A stretch of DNA of 64,000 nucleotides. It comes from Zizania palustris. Lineage: Eukaryota; Streptophyta; Magnoliopsida; Poales; Poaceae. The notes beneath the pieces are model-generated. The model searched no databases. It saw only the letters and a program-made list of their open reading frames with translations, and was not told where the DNA came from. How positions within the stretch are numbered: position 1 is the first letter of the stretch; each line of letters starts with the position of its first letter. Below are positions 31,294 to 42,760 of this stretch, in pieces. The stretch spans positions 41,849,712 to 41,913,711 of the forward strand of contig JAAALK010000286.1 of NCBI GenBank assembly GCA_019279435.1. The letters are read 5' to 3'. The position numbers and the translations under genes were made by a program.

Positions 31294-33368
31294 CTCCGGC
31301 CGCCGCGCCGCCGTCCTAGTCGCTGGCCGCAAGCGAACTCTGCCGCCGCCGGCGGACGGACAGGTTGGGCACTTGGGCCACTGTGTGACGGTTGGTTTTC
31401 CTTGGAATGATTTATTTATTTGCCTATAAAATGACCTGAAATTGCGCGAGTGAACCGGCCCACTAGGCCAGACAAAAAAAACCGACCTAGTCTGAGGCAG
31501 GCTAGGTCGGGCCAGGCCGCTTTAGAACTTTCTTTTCGTTTTATATGGTTGTTCGATTCGCTTCCGTTATTTTCAACTTTTGATAAAGATTCAGCCACCA
31601 ATCTTTGACCAAATTAAGTATTTTTTCCTTAAAAAAACTGCAGTGAAAGGCTAGATCAAATTTATTCTCTAAAAGTCTATATCAAGTTTAATCACTACTT
31701 GCAAATACTAAATTTAGAGGGTATGGTTTTTTTTCTGGACAGGATAAAAGAGTAGAATTTGCTGAAACAAGCTAAATGGTCAATGGAGCAGCAATGGGAA
31801 ACTGCAGTGTACTTTCCTGATCACTTTAGCTCCAAGATACATTTAGATAAAATAGAGTGATTTAAACTTTAATTTTTAATCTAAAATAAAATTATGAACT
31901 TGACTAAATACCTCGATACACCTACAGCTTTAGATCAATATTTCTTAAAGCTATGTTAAATTAGCTAAAAAATTATTAGATGCAGAACTATGCCAAACAG
32001 GGCCTAAAACTTGAACCAGATGGTAGAACAGAGGTGGCAAGGCTTATGACAAATGGCTATGACACATTCCTACTTCAAGGTCAAGATAGGATAATTAACA
32101 AAAGACCAGTTGTCTTGCTGATACATACAACTGGTAGAAATGAGACAAATGGTAAATGGAAAAGGCAGTGCTCCCATGATTACTAGAACTCTTATCTTGC
32201 ACAACTCAAGTAAAGCACGCATCAGTTCCATGAACCACACCTTCCTTGTGGAAAAACTGAAAAAGACGACCACAACATCACAAAAGCATTCTAAAGCAAG
32301 GTTTTACAACTTCCCTAACGTCGACACTCCCTTTCATCCAGCAATGCCAGTCTTGAATATTGCTATGCCTTCAAATCGGGCACATCAGTTCCATCCAGTC
32401 CTCAGTACCTGCTTAAGCGTACAGTTAACATGCGGCAACAATACCATGAAAAACACTTTGGAATGATATCCTGTTAAGTCTAAATGAACCTGATAAGAAG
32501 CCACTAACAGAACTTAGACTAAGCCACAAGAACATTATATCACATTTGATAAGTGAGACCAAAGCAAGATAGTGTTGAAATAACTGTAAAAATATTGGTG
32601 CTGTTGGCAGTGGTTGTGCTGGCATGTCGTCTTGATTTTAAACACTGCAGTAAATCTGGTCAGGGAAGTAATTCTTTTGAGCTTTTACTCTGAACAGCAA
32701 GCAGTATCAACACCAAAAGCCTATAGCTAACATTTATCAGAGTACAAATATAGAACTTCAGTTAAATTCAACATTACTTTAGGTACATGTACATCATCAA
32801 TGCTAACCCGCATACATCATTGCTCAGGAGCAGAGTTCCAGCTTATTGTTTCTTTAGGCCAAAGACATAAAAAAAATAACAAAATCAAACCAGAACAACC
32901 TACAGTTCTCAAGCATAAACTTTATAGTTTATATTTAATCTGATGTTAAAGGATAATAAAAAACATGATGAGCATTTAACCACAGCATGAACTTGTTTAA
33001 CCCAGCATGACTAAAAACATGGGTGAGCTCAACAGTCAAAAGCTTAGTTGACCTACATAAATGATGAATTTAGAAGTTGTTGCCAAATGCCTACACCACA
33101 ACCAAATCACCGACCAAGAGGGATTAGCCACAGAAGCCCTCTAGAACAACAGAAAATCGAGATGGCAATCAATCTAGTATCCGCATGGACAGAAACAAGA
33201 AACAAACTCAACAGTTTATGAGGCCATTCTCTGCCAGTACAAATGTTGAATTCAAAATTATCCATTGGTGGCCCAAAATAAGATAAGTTTTCAATCTTAA
33301 TGTCGACTCATCTCCACAATCACATAGTCATGACTTCATATCATATCAATATTGTCCTCTCGCTAAAC
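31294..33368. other. CBP60 promoter and spacer
   Basis: GC-rich probable 5' UTR/promoter to about 31400, then mostly AT-rich spacer. A segment at about 31660-31990 ending CAAACAGGGCC looks like a MITE end, but I could not define both termini. No gene is visible. Confidence 0.45.
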
Positions 33369-33706
33369 CAGTGTTTACAAGTCGTCCTATTAATCACGAT
33401 TAATCTTCCTTATCAACGGTCCTCTAGACCGACCAGAGGCTCCGGGGCGACTAGGCCAACCAGACATCTGGTCGTACGATTAGTCGTCGATTAATCGAAT
33501 GACTAGGGGTGTGGGACAACCAGGTTTGGCTGCTGGTTTTTGTTGAACCTACTCAGCTGGGCTTAGAAGCATTCTATTATGCTGCCAATGTGGCTGTTTA
33601 GGGTTAGCACTTAGCACTCCAACCAGGGCACGTGATTTCTTTTGTAATTTGTGATAGTGCATCTCATTGCCATGCAGTTGATTAATTCTGTTCAGCTAGA
33701 AACTAC

Positions 33707-34276
33707 CAGTGTTCTAAAAGGCGGCTCTAGGCGCCCGCCTAGGCGGGATTAGGCGCTAGGCGCCACCCCAGCGCCGCGCGGAGCACCTGGGTGGTCGGCT
33801 AGGCGGCCAAGGCGCCTAGGCGGGTCAACCGTGGCCTAGGCGCCCTGGGCGGCGCCTAGGCGCCCTGGATGGCGACGGTGACGACAGTAATAAACCGGTT
33901 TTGGGGGGATAAAAAGCAAAAAACTCCGGCTGTGTTTAGGGTTTTTTAGCTACTCCTGGGCTCCGTTCGTTGCCGTTCGCCACGGTCCGATGTTCTAGCC
34001 TCACGCGTGCCCCACTCCGGCCGCGCTCTGGTCTCCATTCTCCGACGCGGTTCGGCCTCGTGCGCCATGGCCGCTCACCCTCCGCTCTGGTCTCCACTCT
34101 CCAGTAGTCCATTACCACTCCTCTCCTCCCGATTTGCACATGCACTTTGCAGTTTAGTAGAAAATGTAGTATTGTCTTTATAATGAGAGTATTCTAACCC
34201 AGGTGCCCCTAGGCGCCCCTAGGCGCTAGGCGGCCAGGCAACGCCCGACTAGCGCCTAGCGCCTTTTAGAACACTG
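33707..34276. mobile_element. 570-bp non-autonomous hAT element
   Basis: Perfect 8-bp target duplication GAAACTAC (33699-33706 and 34277-34284). Terminal inverted repeats CAGTGTTCTAAAAGGCG on both ends. The interior is dominated by GGCGCCTAGGCG-type repeats. No transposase. Nested in the larger hAT-like element. Confidence 0.9.
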
Positions 34277-34428
34277 GAAACTACAGTGCATTTTAAGTCA
34301 TGCACTGATGTTGTGATGCACCAATAGGCGAACCCCACATGAAAACAGCTATGCAGATTGTAGATTGAAGAATGTAACCTAAAGTCCTAAACTGCCTGGG
34401 GTCTGCAACAGCTGAATAACTTGTATAC

Positions 34429-34815
34429 TGTTATGGTGGGAAAAGTGTACACCCGGCGCAAGAAGGGGGCGCCTGACCCGGAGTGGCCGGCGCCTACCCC
34501 TCCCGCCGGGAGTTGGTTAGTTGGTTGAGGATAATTTGCAATTAGTTTGGATGAGTTAAAGATTGGTTTTTTGGTTAGTTAAGATTAGATTGGTTTCTGT
34601 TAGAGATTGGTTTTGGTTAGTTAAGATTAGATTGGTTTTTGTAAGGCTATATAAGCCGGTGAGTGCTATCAATAAAATCAGCTGGAGATTAGTTGTCTCT
34701 ACAGCCTCTCCATCTCGAGTCGCCAGCATGGCGACTCGCCACCCACGCCGCCGGGATTTCTCCCGGCCACCCACCTCCCACGATTACTTCCTACGCCAAC
34801 CCTCAAGTTCTAACA
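34429..34815 (+). repeat. 5' LTR of gypsy element
   Basis: TG...CA ends, with a TATA box (CTATATAAG at 34647-34655) followed by a likely transcript start and AATAAAA at about 34671-34677. Inside are two copies of a GTTAGTTAAGATTAGATTGG repeat. Confidence 0.88.
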
Positions 34816-34841
34816 ATCTGGTATCAGATTTGCCATCTTCC

Positions 34842-37800
34842 ATGGCCTCATCACAAGGTGCAGCAGCGGCTTCCCTTCCGCCCCAGCAACCGCCAGCTGC
34901 GCCACCACCGCCGCCTGGTGAGCCGGCCCCGGCAGCTCCGGCGACCTCGGTCGTCCAGGCGGCTGCCATTGACGTCCTCGCCAACTCCATCCACGATCTA
35001 TAGCGGCAAGTCGCCCAGATTGCCGCATCGCTTCCGAGGGCACGAGTGAGTACGGCAGGGGGCTATGGCACCTAGACAAGCACCGGACCAGCAGCGTCGC
35101 TGCCCTACCCCCAGGGCCTCCCCGGGTACGGTGCGGTGCCGTCCGCACCATCCACGGCGGCCATCATTGCCCACACAACCTCTGCATCACAAGGGTCGTT
35201 CCAACCGGTGCCTATCACACAAAATCAGTTTCCGCCATAGCCGTCTCCAATCCCGGGCTACTCGGAGCCACCGGTCTACCATGGGCCACCGCCAAACCAA
35301 GGGCTCCAACACGGGTCTCAGGAGGGACCTGTCGAGACCGTCGGTGTGCCACGCTATTACAAACTATCCTTTCCGATGTTCGACGGCCGTGAAGACCCCC
35401 TTGGCTGGCTCAACCGCTGCGAGCAGTTCTTTCGCTCGCAGCGCACGGGGGAAGGCGACAAGGTTGGCCTGGCCTCGTTCCACCTCATCGATGCAGCCCA
35501 ACAGTGGTACTACTTGATGGAGCGCGACGTAGGTATGGTGACTTGGCCACACTTCAAGGCTTTGTGCAGCAGCGCTTCGGGCCGATCATGGGCGCGAACC
35601 ACTTGGCGGAGCTTGCGCGCATCCCTTTCCAGTCCACCGTCGACGACTACATTGAAGCATTCCAGAGCCGGTTGGCGCACGCCGGGTATCTGACCCCAGA
35701 GCAGCAGGTGCGCCTGTTTACGGGTGGGCTCCCGGACACCATCTGCATCGATGTGGAGCTTCACGTCCCTCAGGAGCTGCAGCGCGCGATGGCGCTCGCG
35801 CGCGCCTATGAGCGTCGGGTTACTACTGCGCCACAGGTGGGACCGAGCCGCGGCTCACGCCCAGCGGCACGACCCCTTCCCCTACCCGCACCGCGCCTGC
35901 AGCTACGTCGGCCCCTACAACCACGACGCTAGCCGGCCCAAACCACCAGTTCCGCCGGCTAACAACCGCAGAAATGACGGAGCGCCGTCGCCAGGGGCTT
36001 TGCTACAACTTTGATGAGCAGTACGTGCGTGGCCACAAGTGTGCGCGCCTCTTCTACTTGGAGGTTGCTGATCCAGAGGATGACGTCCCCAATCTCATGG
36101 AAGCCCCGCTCGCATCCGCAGAAGATGATGAACCGTTCATCTCTCTGAACACCATCACTAGCATCCGCGGCGATGGTACCATGCAGGTACGGGTGACCAT
36201 GGGTACTGAGGAGTTCACTGCGCTCCTGGATTCCGGCTCCACGACAAATTTCATCAACAGCGCCGCAGGACGAGCCGCCCACCTTCACTTCTAGTGCGGG
36301 AACGACGTCTATGTACGGGTGGCAAACAGCGACAAAGTCGGGTGTCGCGGCCTGGCGCGCGACGTAGACATCTGGATCGGCTAGGAGGAGTTCCTCATCA
36401 GCTGCTACTCCATCCCCTCGACTGCTACGACATGGTGCTCGGCGTGTCATTCTTGCGCACGCTCGGGCCAATATTATGGGACTTCGATGACTTGTGCATG
36501 GCGTTCTGGCATGGTGGCAGGCGAGTACTTTGGAGGGGCATTGGCTTCCCCTGAGCCAATAGCCCCCCGCCGGGCCGCCTCCACGCCGTGCGCCACGATG
36601 AGCGGGACCTTTTGGATAGACTTCTCCAAGCCTATGATGACGTGTTTGCGGCACCATCTAGATTGCCGCCAACGCGGGTGTGCGACCATCGCATACATCT
36701 CAAGCCCAACACAGAGCCGGTGGCCGTCCGACCATATCGCTACCCGCAACTACAAAAAGATGAGCTTGAGAAGCAGTGTGCCGACATGTTGGCACAAGGG
36801 ATAATTCGGCCCAATACATCGCCATTCTCGGCACCAGTATTACTTGTCAAGAAACAAGATGGCTCATGGCGCTTCTGTGTGGACTATCGCGCCCTCAATG
36901 AACGCACAGTCAAGGACAAGTTCCCGATTCCCGTCGTAGAAGAGCTACTGGACGAGCTTCATGGCGCCAAGATCTTCACCAAGCTCGATCTCAAGTCCGG
37001 ATCCACCAAGTCCGGGTGCACCCGGACGATGTGCTCAAAACAGCGTTCAGGACGCATCACGGGCACTTCGAATTCCGAGTAATGCCATTCAGTCTTTCTA
37101 ATGCTCCGACTACGTTTTAGGCGTTGATGAACTTAGTGCTCCAACCAGTCCTCCAACAATCCGTCTTGGTTTTTTTCGATGACATCCTCATCTACAGCAG
37201 ATCCTGGACCGAACACCTGCAACACCTTCGCGCCGTCCTCGACATCCTACGCGCCAACTCCCTTCACATCAAACGCTCCAAGTGCGTGTTCGCCACTACA
37301 ACCGTGGCCTACCTAGGCCACATGATCTCGGGAGACGGCGTCGCCATGGATGGCGCCAAGGTGGAGTCCATCGCAACGTGGCCACAGTCGCGTTCTGCAC
37401 GCGGTCTTCGGGGATTCCTCGGCCTCGCCGGGTACTACCGGCGCTTCGTCAAGAACTTTGGCTCAATCGCAGCCCCCCTGACGCAGCTCCTCAAGAAAGA
37501 CGCTTTCCTCTGGTCCGACGTGGCGCAGGCCGCGTTCCTCGCCCTCAAGGAGACGCTCACCACAGCACCGGTCCTCCACCTACCGGACTTCGCCAAGGAG
37601 TTCGTGGTGGACTGTGACGCATCAGGGGCAGGATTTGGAGCGGTCCTCCATCAAGGGGCAGGGCCCATCGCGTTCTTCAGCAGGCAGTTCGCACCGCGGC
37701 ACATGAAGATCGCGGCGTATGAGCGCGAGCTTATTGGCCTCGTACAGGCCGTTCGCCATTGGAGGTCGTACCTCTAGGGACAGAACTTTATTGTGCGAAC

Positions 37801-39522
37801 AGACCACTATGCCCTAAAGTTCATGCTGGACCAACGCCTATCAACAATTCCACAACACCACTGGATTAGCAAACTTTTTGGCTTTGATTTCAGGGTGGAG
37901 TACCGGCCAGGCCGCCTCAACGTCGTCGCCGACGCGCTATCACGCCGCGACAGCGAGGAGCTCAACCTCGGCGCCATCTCGGCACCCACTTTCCAGCTGT
38001 ACGATGACATCAAGCGCGGAATCGAGACCTCGGACGAACTGCGCGCCCTACGAGATGCCGTATCCAGGGGGAGCGCGGCGATGCCTGACAAGTCACGGAC
38101 GGCCTCATTCGCCACTCCGGCAAGATCTTCATCCCGCAGGCCTCGCCACGGCTGCCGGACATCCTGCAGCTAGCCCATGCCGCCAGCCACGAGGGCTACC
38201 AGCACACGCTCCATCACCTCCGCGCCAACTTCTCCATCGAGCAGGATCGGCGCCTAGTCCGCGACTACGTGCGCGCCTGCGTGACTTGCCAGCGCAACAA
38301 AACAGAAGCCCTGCAGCCCGCCGGCCTCCTCCAGCCCCTGCCGGTGCCCGCCCGCATCTAGGCAAACATCTCGATGGATTTCGTCGAGGCACTGCCCAAG
38401 GTGCACGGCAAAAGCGTCATCCTGGCGGTGGTCGATCGCATGTCCAAGTACGCTCATTTCATTCCCCTCGGCCACCCCTACACCGCCACCTCCATCGCCA
38501 GGGCATTCTTCAACGACAGTGTACGTCTACACAGGGTTCCGGAGTCCATCGTCAGCGACCGCGATCTAGTCTTCACCAGCAACATCTGGCGGGAGTTATT
38601 CACTCTCGTCGGTGTCACACTGAAGACCAACACGGCGTTTCATCCTCAGACCGACGGGCAGTCGGAGGCCGTCAACAAAATGATAGCAATGTATCTGTGA
38701 TGCATCACCGGCGATCGGCCATGTGCATGGCTAGAGTTGGTGCCTTGGGCAGAATACTACTACAACACCGCATTCCACTCCGCGCTCCGCACGACACCAT
38801 TCGAGGTTGTTTATGGCAGACCACCGCCCGCCCTGCTGCCATACTCACCAGGTACCGCTCAGACACAGGTGGTCGATGCCATGATCACCAACCACGACGA
38901 GTTCCTTCAAGAGTTACGCACGCGTCTTCTGCAGGCCTAGGAGTACAGCTGTCGTTACTACGACGCACACCACTGGGCCGTGGAATTCGCCGTCGATGAT
39001 TGGGTGTGGCTACGGCTGTTAAACCGCCACACTCAGTCCCTCGTACCGGGCGCTCGCGGCAAGCTCGGCCCACGCTTCGCAGGGCCGTTCTAGGTGCTCG
39101 AGTGAGTGGGTGCAATTGCCTACCACCTCCAACTCCCGGCGGACGCACGCATCCATGATGGCTTTCATGTAGGCATCCTCAAGCCATTCAGGGGAACTCC
39201 GCCAACATCAACTCCACCAATACCGCCCCTACAGAACGGTCGTCTACTTCCACAACCAAAATGTGCGCTCCGCGCCTGCCTCCGACGTGGCGTATGGCAT
39301 GTTCTGGTACACTGGGAGGGCATGTCCGCAAACGAAGCAACATGGGAGCCACTGGAGGGCTTCCGCGCCGCGCATCCTTCCTTCCAGCTCGAGGACGAGC
39401 TGTTTGTCGAGGGGGGAGAGATGTTATGGTGGGAAAAGTGTACACTCGGCGCAAGAAGGGGGGCGCCTGACCCGGAGTGGTCGGCGCCTGCCCCTCCCGC
39501 CGGGAGTTGGTTAGTTGGTTGA
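34842..39522 (+). pseudogene. Gypsy gag-pol, broken by stops and frameshifts
   Basis: It starts at ATG 34842 (MASSQGAAAA). In order: a proline-rich N-terminus; gag core (FPMFDGREDPLGWLNRCEQFF); a zinc-knuckle-like remnant (GLCYNFDEQYVRGHKC, with Asn where a Cys is expected); a protease-like LLDSGSTTNFI; RT (SWRFCVDYRALNERT, VFFDDILIYS); RNase H (VVDCDASGAGFGAVL); integrase (MDFVEALPK, VDRMSKYAHFIPL, FHPQTDGQSE); and a chromodomain-like end (VLVHWEGMSANEATWEPL). In-frame stops are at 35001, 35073, 35238, 36292, 36382, 37118, 37775, 38359, 38698, 38938, 39091 and 39103, plus a possible one at 36555; frameshifts near 35550, 35900, 36415, 37000 and 38080. Not functional. The final frame runs into the 3' LTR. 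Confidence 0.88.
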
Positions 39523-39808
39523 GGATAATTTGCAATTAGTTTGGATTAGTTAAAGATTGGTTTTTTGGTTAGTTAAGATTAGATTGGTTTCTGTTAGAGA
39601 TTGGTTTTGGTTAGTTAAGATTAGATTGGTTTTTGTAAGGCTATATAAGCCGGTCAGTGCTATCAATAAATCAGCTGGAGATTAGTTGTCTCTACAGCCT
39701 CTCCGTCTCGAGTCGCCGGCACGGCGACTCGCCACCCACGCTGTCGGGATTTCTCTAGGCCACCCACCTCCCACGATTACTTCCTACGCCAACCCTCAAG
39801 TTCTAACA
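39422..39808 (+). repeat. 3' LTR of gypsy element
   Basis: Partner of 34429-34815, same length, about 97 percent identical by eye. Confidence 0.88.
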
Positions 39809-40151
39809 CATATTGTTCTAGCTAATTGACTAATTATCCAGTGCATAAAAATCTGCATACCAACATACTTGCTTGTGTTGTATGTGTATATGTGGAATCT
39901 CACAGGTAAGTCAAGTCACCAACTAGCCATTAATGTAGTCTTGAACTCTTGATTATTGCTTTATTGGTATATACTATTATACTATATAGTGTGTGTGTGT
40001 GTGTGTATATAGTATGTATATGTCAGTATGATTATATGGATGACTAGGATTGATCAGGTTCGACTAATCAGTATGGTCAATGACTAATAATGATTAGTCG
40101 TCTGGTCGGTCCCATGGAGAGTGTGATCAGCTAGGCGACTTGTAAACATTA

Positions 40152-40368
40152 CTCTAAGCCTCTAAACCAATCCATGTCAGTCTCCTAGAAAAATGAGTTT
40201 TGACACAAATTCTGCACTTGAGGATACAGGCCAGATGTGCATTGCAGCTAAAGCAAATTTACAGAACAGAACGAACGATAAATCTACATTCAATACACAC
40301 GTGCATATTATGGGATCAAGTGATGAGTGATCTTGTCGGAGAAAAAGGGGGGGGCACAAACCCTAGGT
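40152..40368. other. MOZART1 3' flank
   Basis: Short spacer between the hAT-like element end and the MOZART1 stop. Probable 3' UTR. No other feature seen. Confidence 0.5.
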
Positions 40369-40626
40369 TTAGCGAAGGCCGGAGGGGAACAGCGATGCAG
40401 CTTTTGGGGACGGCGCCGTGGTGGAAGCAGCAGCAGTTGGAGGAGCCGCCGAGGAGAGCTCGCGGACGAGGGCGGCGAGGGCCTCGGGATTGGCGCCGCG
40501 GTCGCAGAGCGCCATGAGCAGCGACAGGGTGTGGCGGTCAAGGCCGGTGTCAAGGATCTGGGACATCTGGAACGCCAGCTCGAGCGACTCCTTCGCCTGC
40601 CTCGCCGCCGCCGACTCCGTCGCCAT
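40369..40626 (-). CDS. MZT1: MOZART1/GIP-like gamma-tubulin complex protein
   Basis: Small protein of the MOZART1 (MZT1; plant GIP) family, which recruits gamma-tubulin complexes to nucleation sites on the nuclear envelope and microtubules. A single exon from ATG 40626 (MATESAAARQAKESLEL) to TAA 40371-40369, 85 aa, close to family size (about 70-80). The core is clear: ESLELAFQMSQILDTGLDRH, then TLSLLMALCDRGANPEALAALVREL. The C-terminal 25 residues, rich in Ala/Ser/Thr/Pro, are non-conserved in the family. An in-frame upstream ATG (40701) lies inside the MULE and is unlikely to be used. The MULE begins 61 bp above the ATG. The reading is intact. Confidence 0.9.
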   Translation of the reverse strand: MATESAAARQAKESLELAFQMSQILDTGLDRHTLSLLMALCDRGANPEALAALVRELSSAAPPTAAASTTAPSPKAASLFPSGLR

Positions 40627-40686
40627 CTCGGGCGGCGCCGTCGCTTTCCGTCTTCCAGTGGTAGGTAGCTCTGGTTTTGAGTTGTG

Positions 40687-41452
40687 GGGAAAATTGCACA
40701 CCTGAGTTTATGGACTATTGCAGATTTACCTAAAGTTTATGTTCCTTGTAGAAATACCTCAAAGTTGTTAAATCCACTTGTAATTTTGCCTCATTTCAAA
40801 TTTTCTTCACATATTAATAATTTTGTGCATTTCCCATCTCCTAAATCCCTAAACTACCCTTCTTTCCCCGCGCTAGGGCATCGACTCCCGTTCTCTATCC
40901 CCGCCGGACCCGCACGTGGCAATCACCCGCCGAACCACCTCTCCCACTGGCCAGTTTTGCCGCCTCTTCTTGTGGCGGACTCGCACGCCTCTTGCAATTG
41001 GCGTGGACATCACGCCAGAAAGTCATTCGCGTCTCCCGTGCTAAGCATCGCCTCCCATGCCAGGGCACCCACTAACCGTTGAACGGTGGTGGGATGTTGT
41101 TCGTGAACTGCCGGCATGCCTGAACCAGATCCCCAAGGATGTTCATGATCGACGCAACGGGAACGAACAACACGATAACATGTATATCACTATGTTCGGT
41201 CTTGGTGCGTGCAGAACGAGGCATTCAATACTTCTTGATTGAATGAACAACAAAGTTGCAACAAGAAGAAAGGGCTAGTTTGGGGATTTAGGAGATGATA
41301 AATGCACAAAACAATTAATATGTGAAGAAAATCTTAAGTGGGGCAAATCTGCAAGTGGATTTAATAACTTTGGGATATTTCTGCAAGGAATATTAACTTT
41401 GGGGTAAATTTGCAATGGATAATCAACTCTAGGGCAAATGTGCAATTTTCCC
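40687..41452. mobile_element. Mutator-like (MULE) non-autonomous element
   Basis: Nine-base target duplication TGAGTTGTG (40678-40686) and TGAGTTGAG (41453-41461), 8 of 9 identical. Terminal inverted repeats of about 175 bp begin GGGAAAATTGCACA on both ends. About 400 bp of GC-richer interior with no transposase. Size, long TIRs and 9-bp duplication are the MULE hallmarks. It sits in the presumed 5' UTR/promoter of the MOZART1 gene. Confidence 0.88.
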
Positions 41453-41461
41453 TGAGTTGAG

Positions 41462-41618
41462 AATTGTGAGCCGTAGCACGATGGATCGAGGTGGAGGCCG
41501 ATGGAAGTGACCCTAGCCAGCTCGAGCTAGAAATCTCAAGCCAAGCCGATAGCCAATGACTGGACAGATCCAAACTAATTGGGCCTACATGTCAGGTTGC
41601 ATATTACAATTACAGAAA
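41462..41618. other. Presumed original MOZART1 upstream region
   Basis: Sequence beyond the MULE, which would have lain directly upstream of MOZART1 before the insertion. Confidence 0.4.
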
Positions 41619-42665
41619 TGTTAACATAAGTTTGTTATTCATCGTCGCATGCTACGCCACGCCTTTGCATGATCCATGCACTTCGCTAGTTTGTTAGTCC
41701 TCCATGCAATCACATTGCCACTGCTTTCGCTCTTGCATGTAACGATTGTATAAGAGGACCTCCAATGCATGAATGAAAGTCTTGGTTGGACATTGTATTA
41801 TTCTGTTTCATGGTATTAGACTGCACGACTTGATCCTTGTTCATTTGCGCTTACTTCTCTTCCGCTGCCTACCACTCCCCACGCCATGGATACAGACCCA
41901 TTATTCGCCTTCACATCCAACCTCTAAGATGTCTCTTCTTCGGCAACATCTCTTGCCGCTGGCTCCGCCGAAGACATCGTTCCACCGTCGGGCACCCTCC
42001 CTGCAACTGACTCCATCTGCCTCGATGCTACAAACGGTGAATATCAAGTCTCATATCCCAGTCATTCTCGATATCGTCAACCCAAACTATCCCGAATGGC
42101 ACTGCTTCTTTGATTCTGTCATTGGCAAGTTCGGCCTACTTCCACACCTTGATGCACCGCCAACGTCAGCGCAGCATCTCGACCCCAACTGGATAATGGT
42201 CGATCACTGCTTGATCAATTGGTTGTACAACATCGTCTCACACGATATTCTTCAAATCCTACGCCATATGCCATAGCACATTCATTTTGGCAGTCGATCC
42301 TTGACCTCTTCAGTGACCACTAGCTCCACAATGTCGTCTACCTAGAGGCTGAATACCGCAGCCTCTACCAAGGTGATCTCGGCATCACTGATTATTGTGC
42401 CAAGCTAAAGCAACTTTCTGATGCTCTCTGTGACGTCAGTTAGGCCGTCCCCAAAACATCGCAAGTGCTTAACTTGTTGTGAGGTCTCAACAGTAAATTT
42501 TGCCATTCAATTTCTGCTATCACCTCCAAACATCCTCCACATACCTTTCTCTTGACACATTCTCACCTTCTTCTGGAGGAACTCTATGATTCACAACACA
42601 ACAAGTTGGTTGCTCATCATGCTCTGGTCGCTCAAGCAGACGCATGTCCCTTCGATAGCAACAAA
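41619..42665 (+). mobile_element. Ty1/copia remnant: LTR and broken gag
   Basis: A short LTR-like piece (41619-41810, TGTTAACATAAG...TCTGTTTCA) is followed directly by TGGTATTAGA, a likely Met-tRNA primer site. The next plus-strand frames encode a copia gag N-terminus: NIKSHIPVILDIVNPNYPEWHC-like motif, DHCLINWLYNIVSHDIL, then after frame changes LEAEYRSLYQGDLGITDYC and a lysine/histidine-rich tail. Stops and frameshifts are common. No pol or second LTR found. Confidence 0.68.
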
Positions 42666-42760
42666 CTGCGTGGACGTGGCACCGGGAATCGGCAAGGCGG
42701 TGGACGCGATGGGGCCTTCTTCAACGACACTCGTCCAGTGTTTCACATTGCCCCCTTCGG

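Larger units (their letters stand above)
34429..39808 (+). mobile_element. Ty3/gypsy LTR retrotransposon with decayed chromovirus-like pol
   Basis: Two 387-bp LTRs (34429-34815 and 39422-39808) start TGTTA and end TAACA. The primer-binding site TGGTATCAGA is at 34819-34828 (initiator Met tRNA type), the polypurine tract GAGGGGGGAGAGA just before 39422. The LTRs differ by about 12 substitutions, mostly transitions, and 2 indels (about 3 percent). No matching 5-bp target duplication (TATAC left, CATAT right). Gag, protease, RT, RNase H, integrase and a chromodomain-like end follow in order. Confidence 0.9.
33369..40151. mobile_element. hAT-like element, CAGTGTTTACAA family, split by two insertions
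   Basis: Left end CAGTGTTTACAAGTCG at 33369, right end CGACTTGTAAACATT ending near 40151. Flanking octamers CGCTAAAC (33361-33368) and CTCTAAGC (40152-40159) agree at 6 of 8 positions, consistent with an old target duplication. The interior is interrupted by a 570-bp hAT (33707-34276) and a gypsy element (34429-39808). After removing these, about 0.8 kb of original element remains. A GT repeat lies near 39989-40006. Confidence 0.72.

Noticed and set aside
39989..40006. GT dinucleotide repeat as a regulatory element
   Set aside because: Simple microsatellite inside an old transposon; no evidence for function.
40369..40701. N-terminal extension of MOZART1 from an ATG at 40701
   Set aside because: The extra codons lie partly within the MULE and its target duplication and have no family similarity; ATG 40626 gives the normal length.
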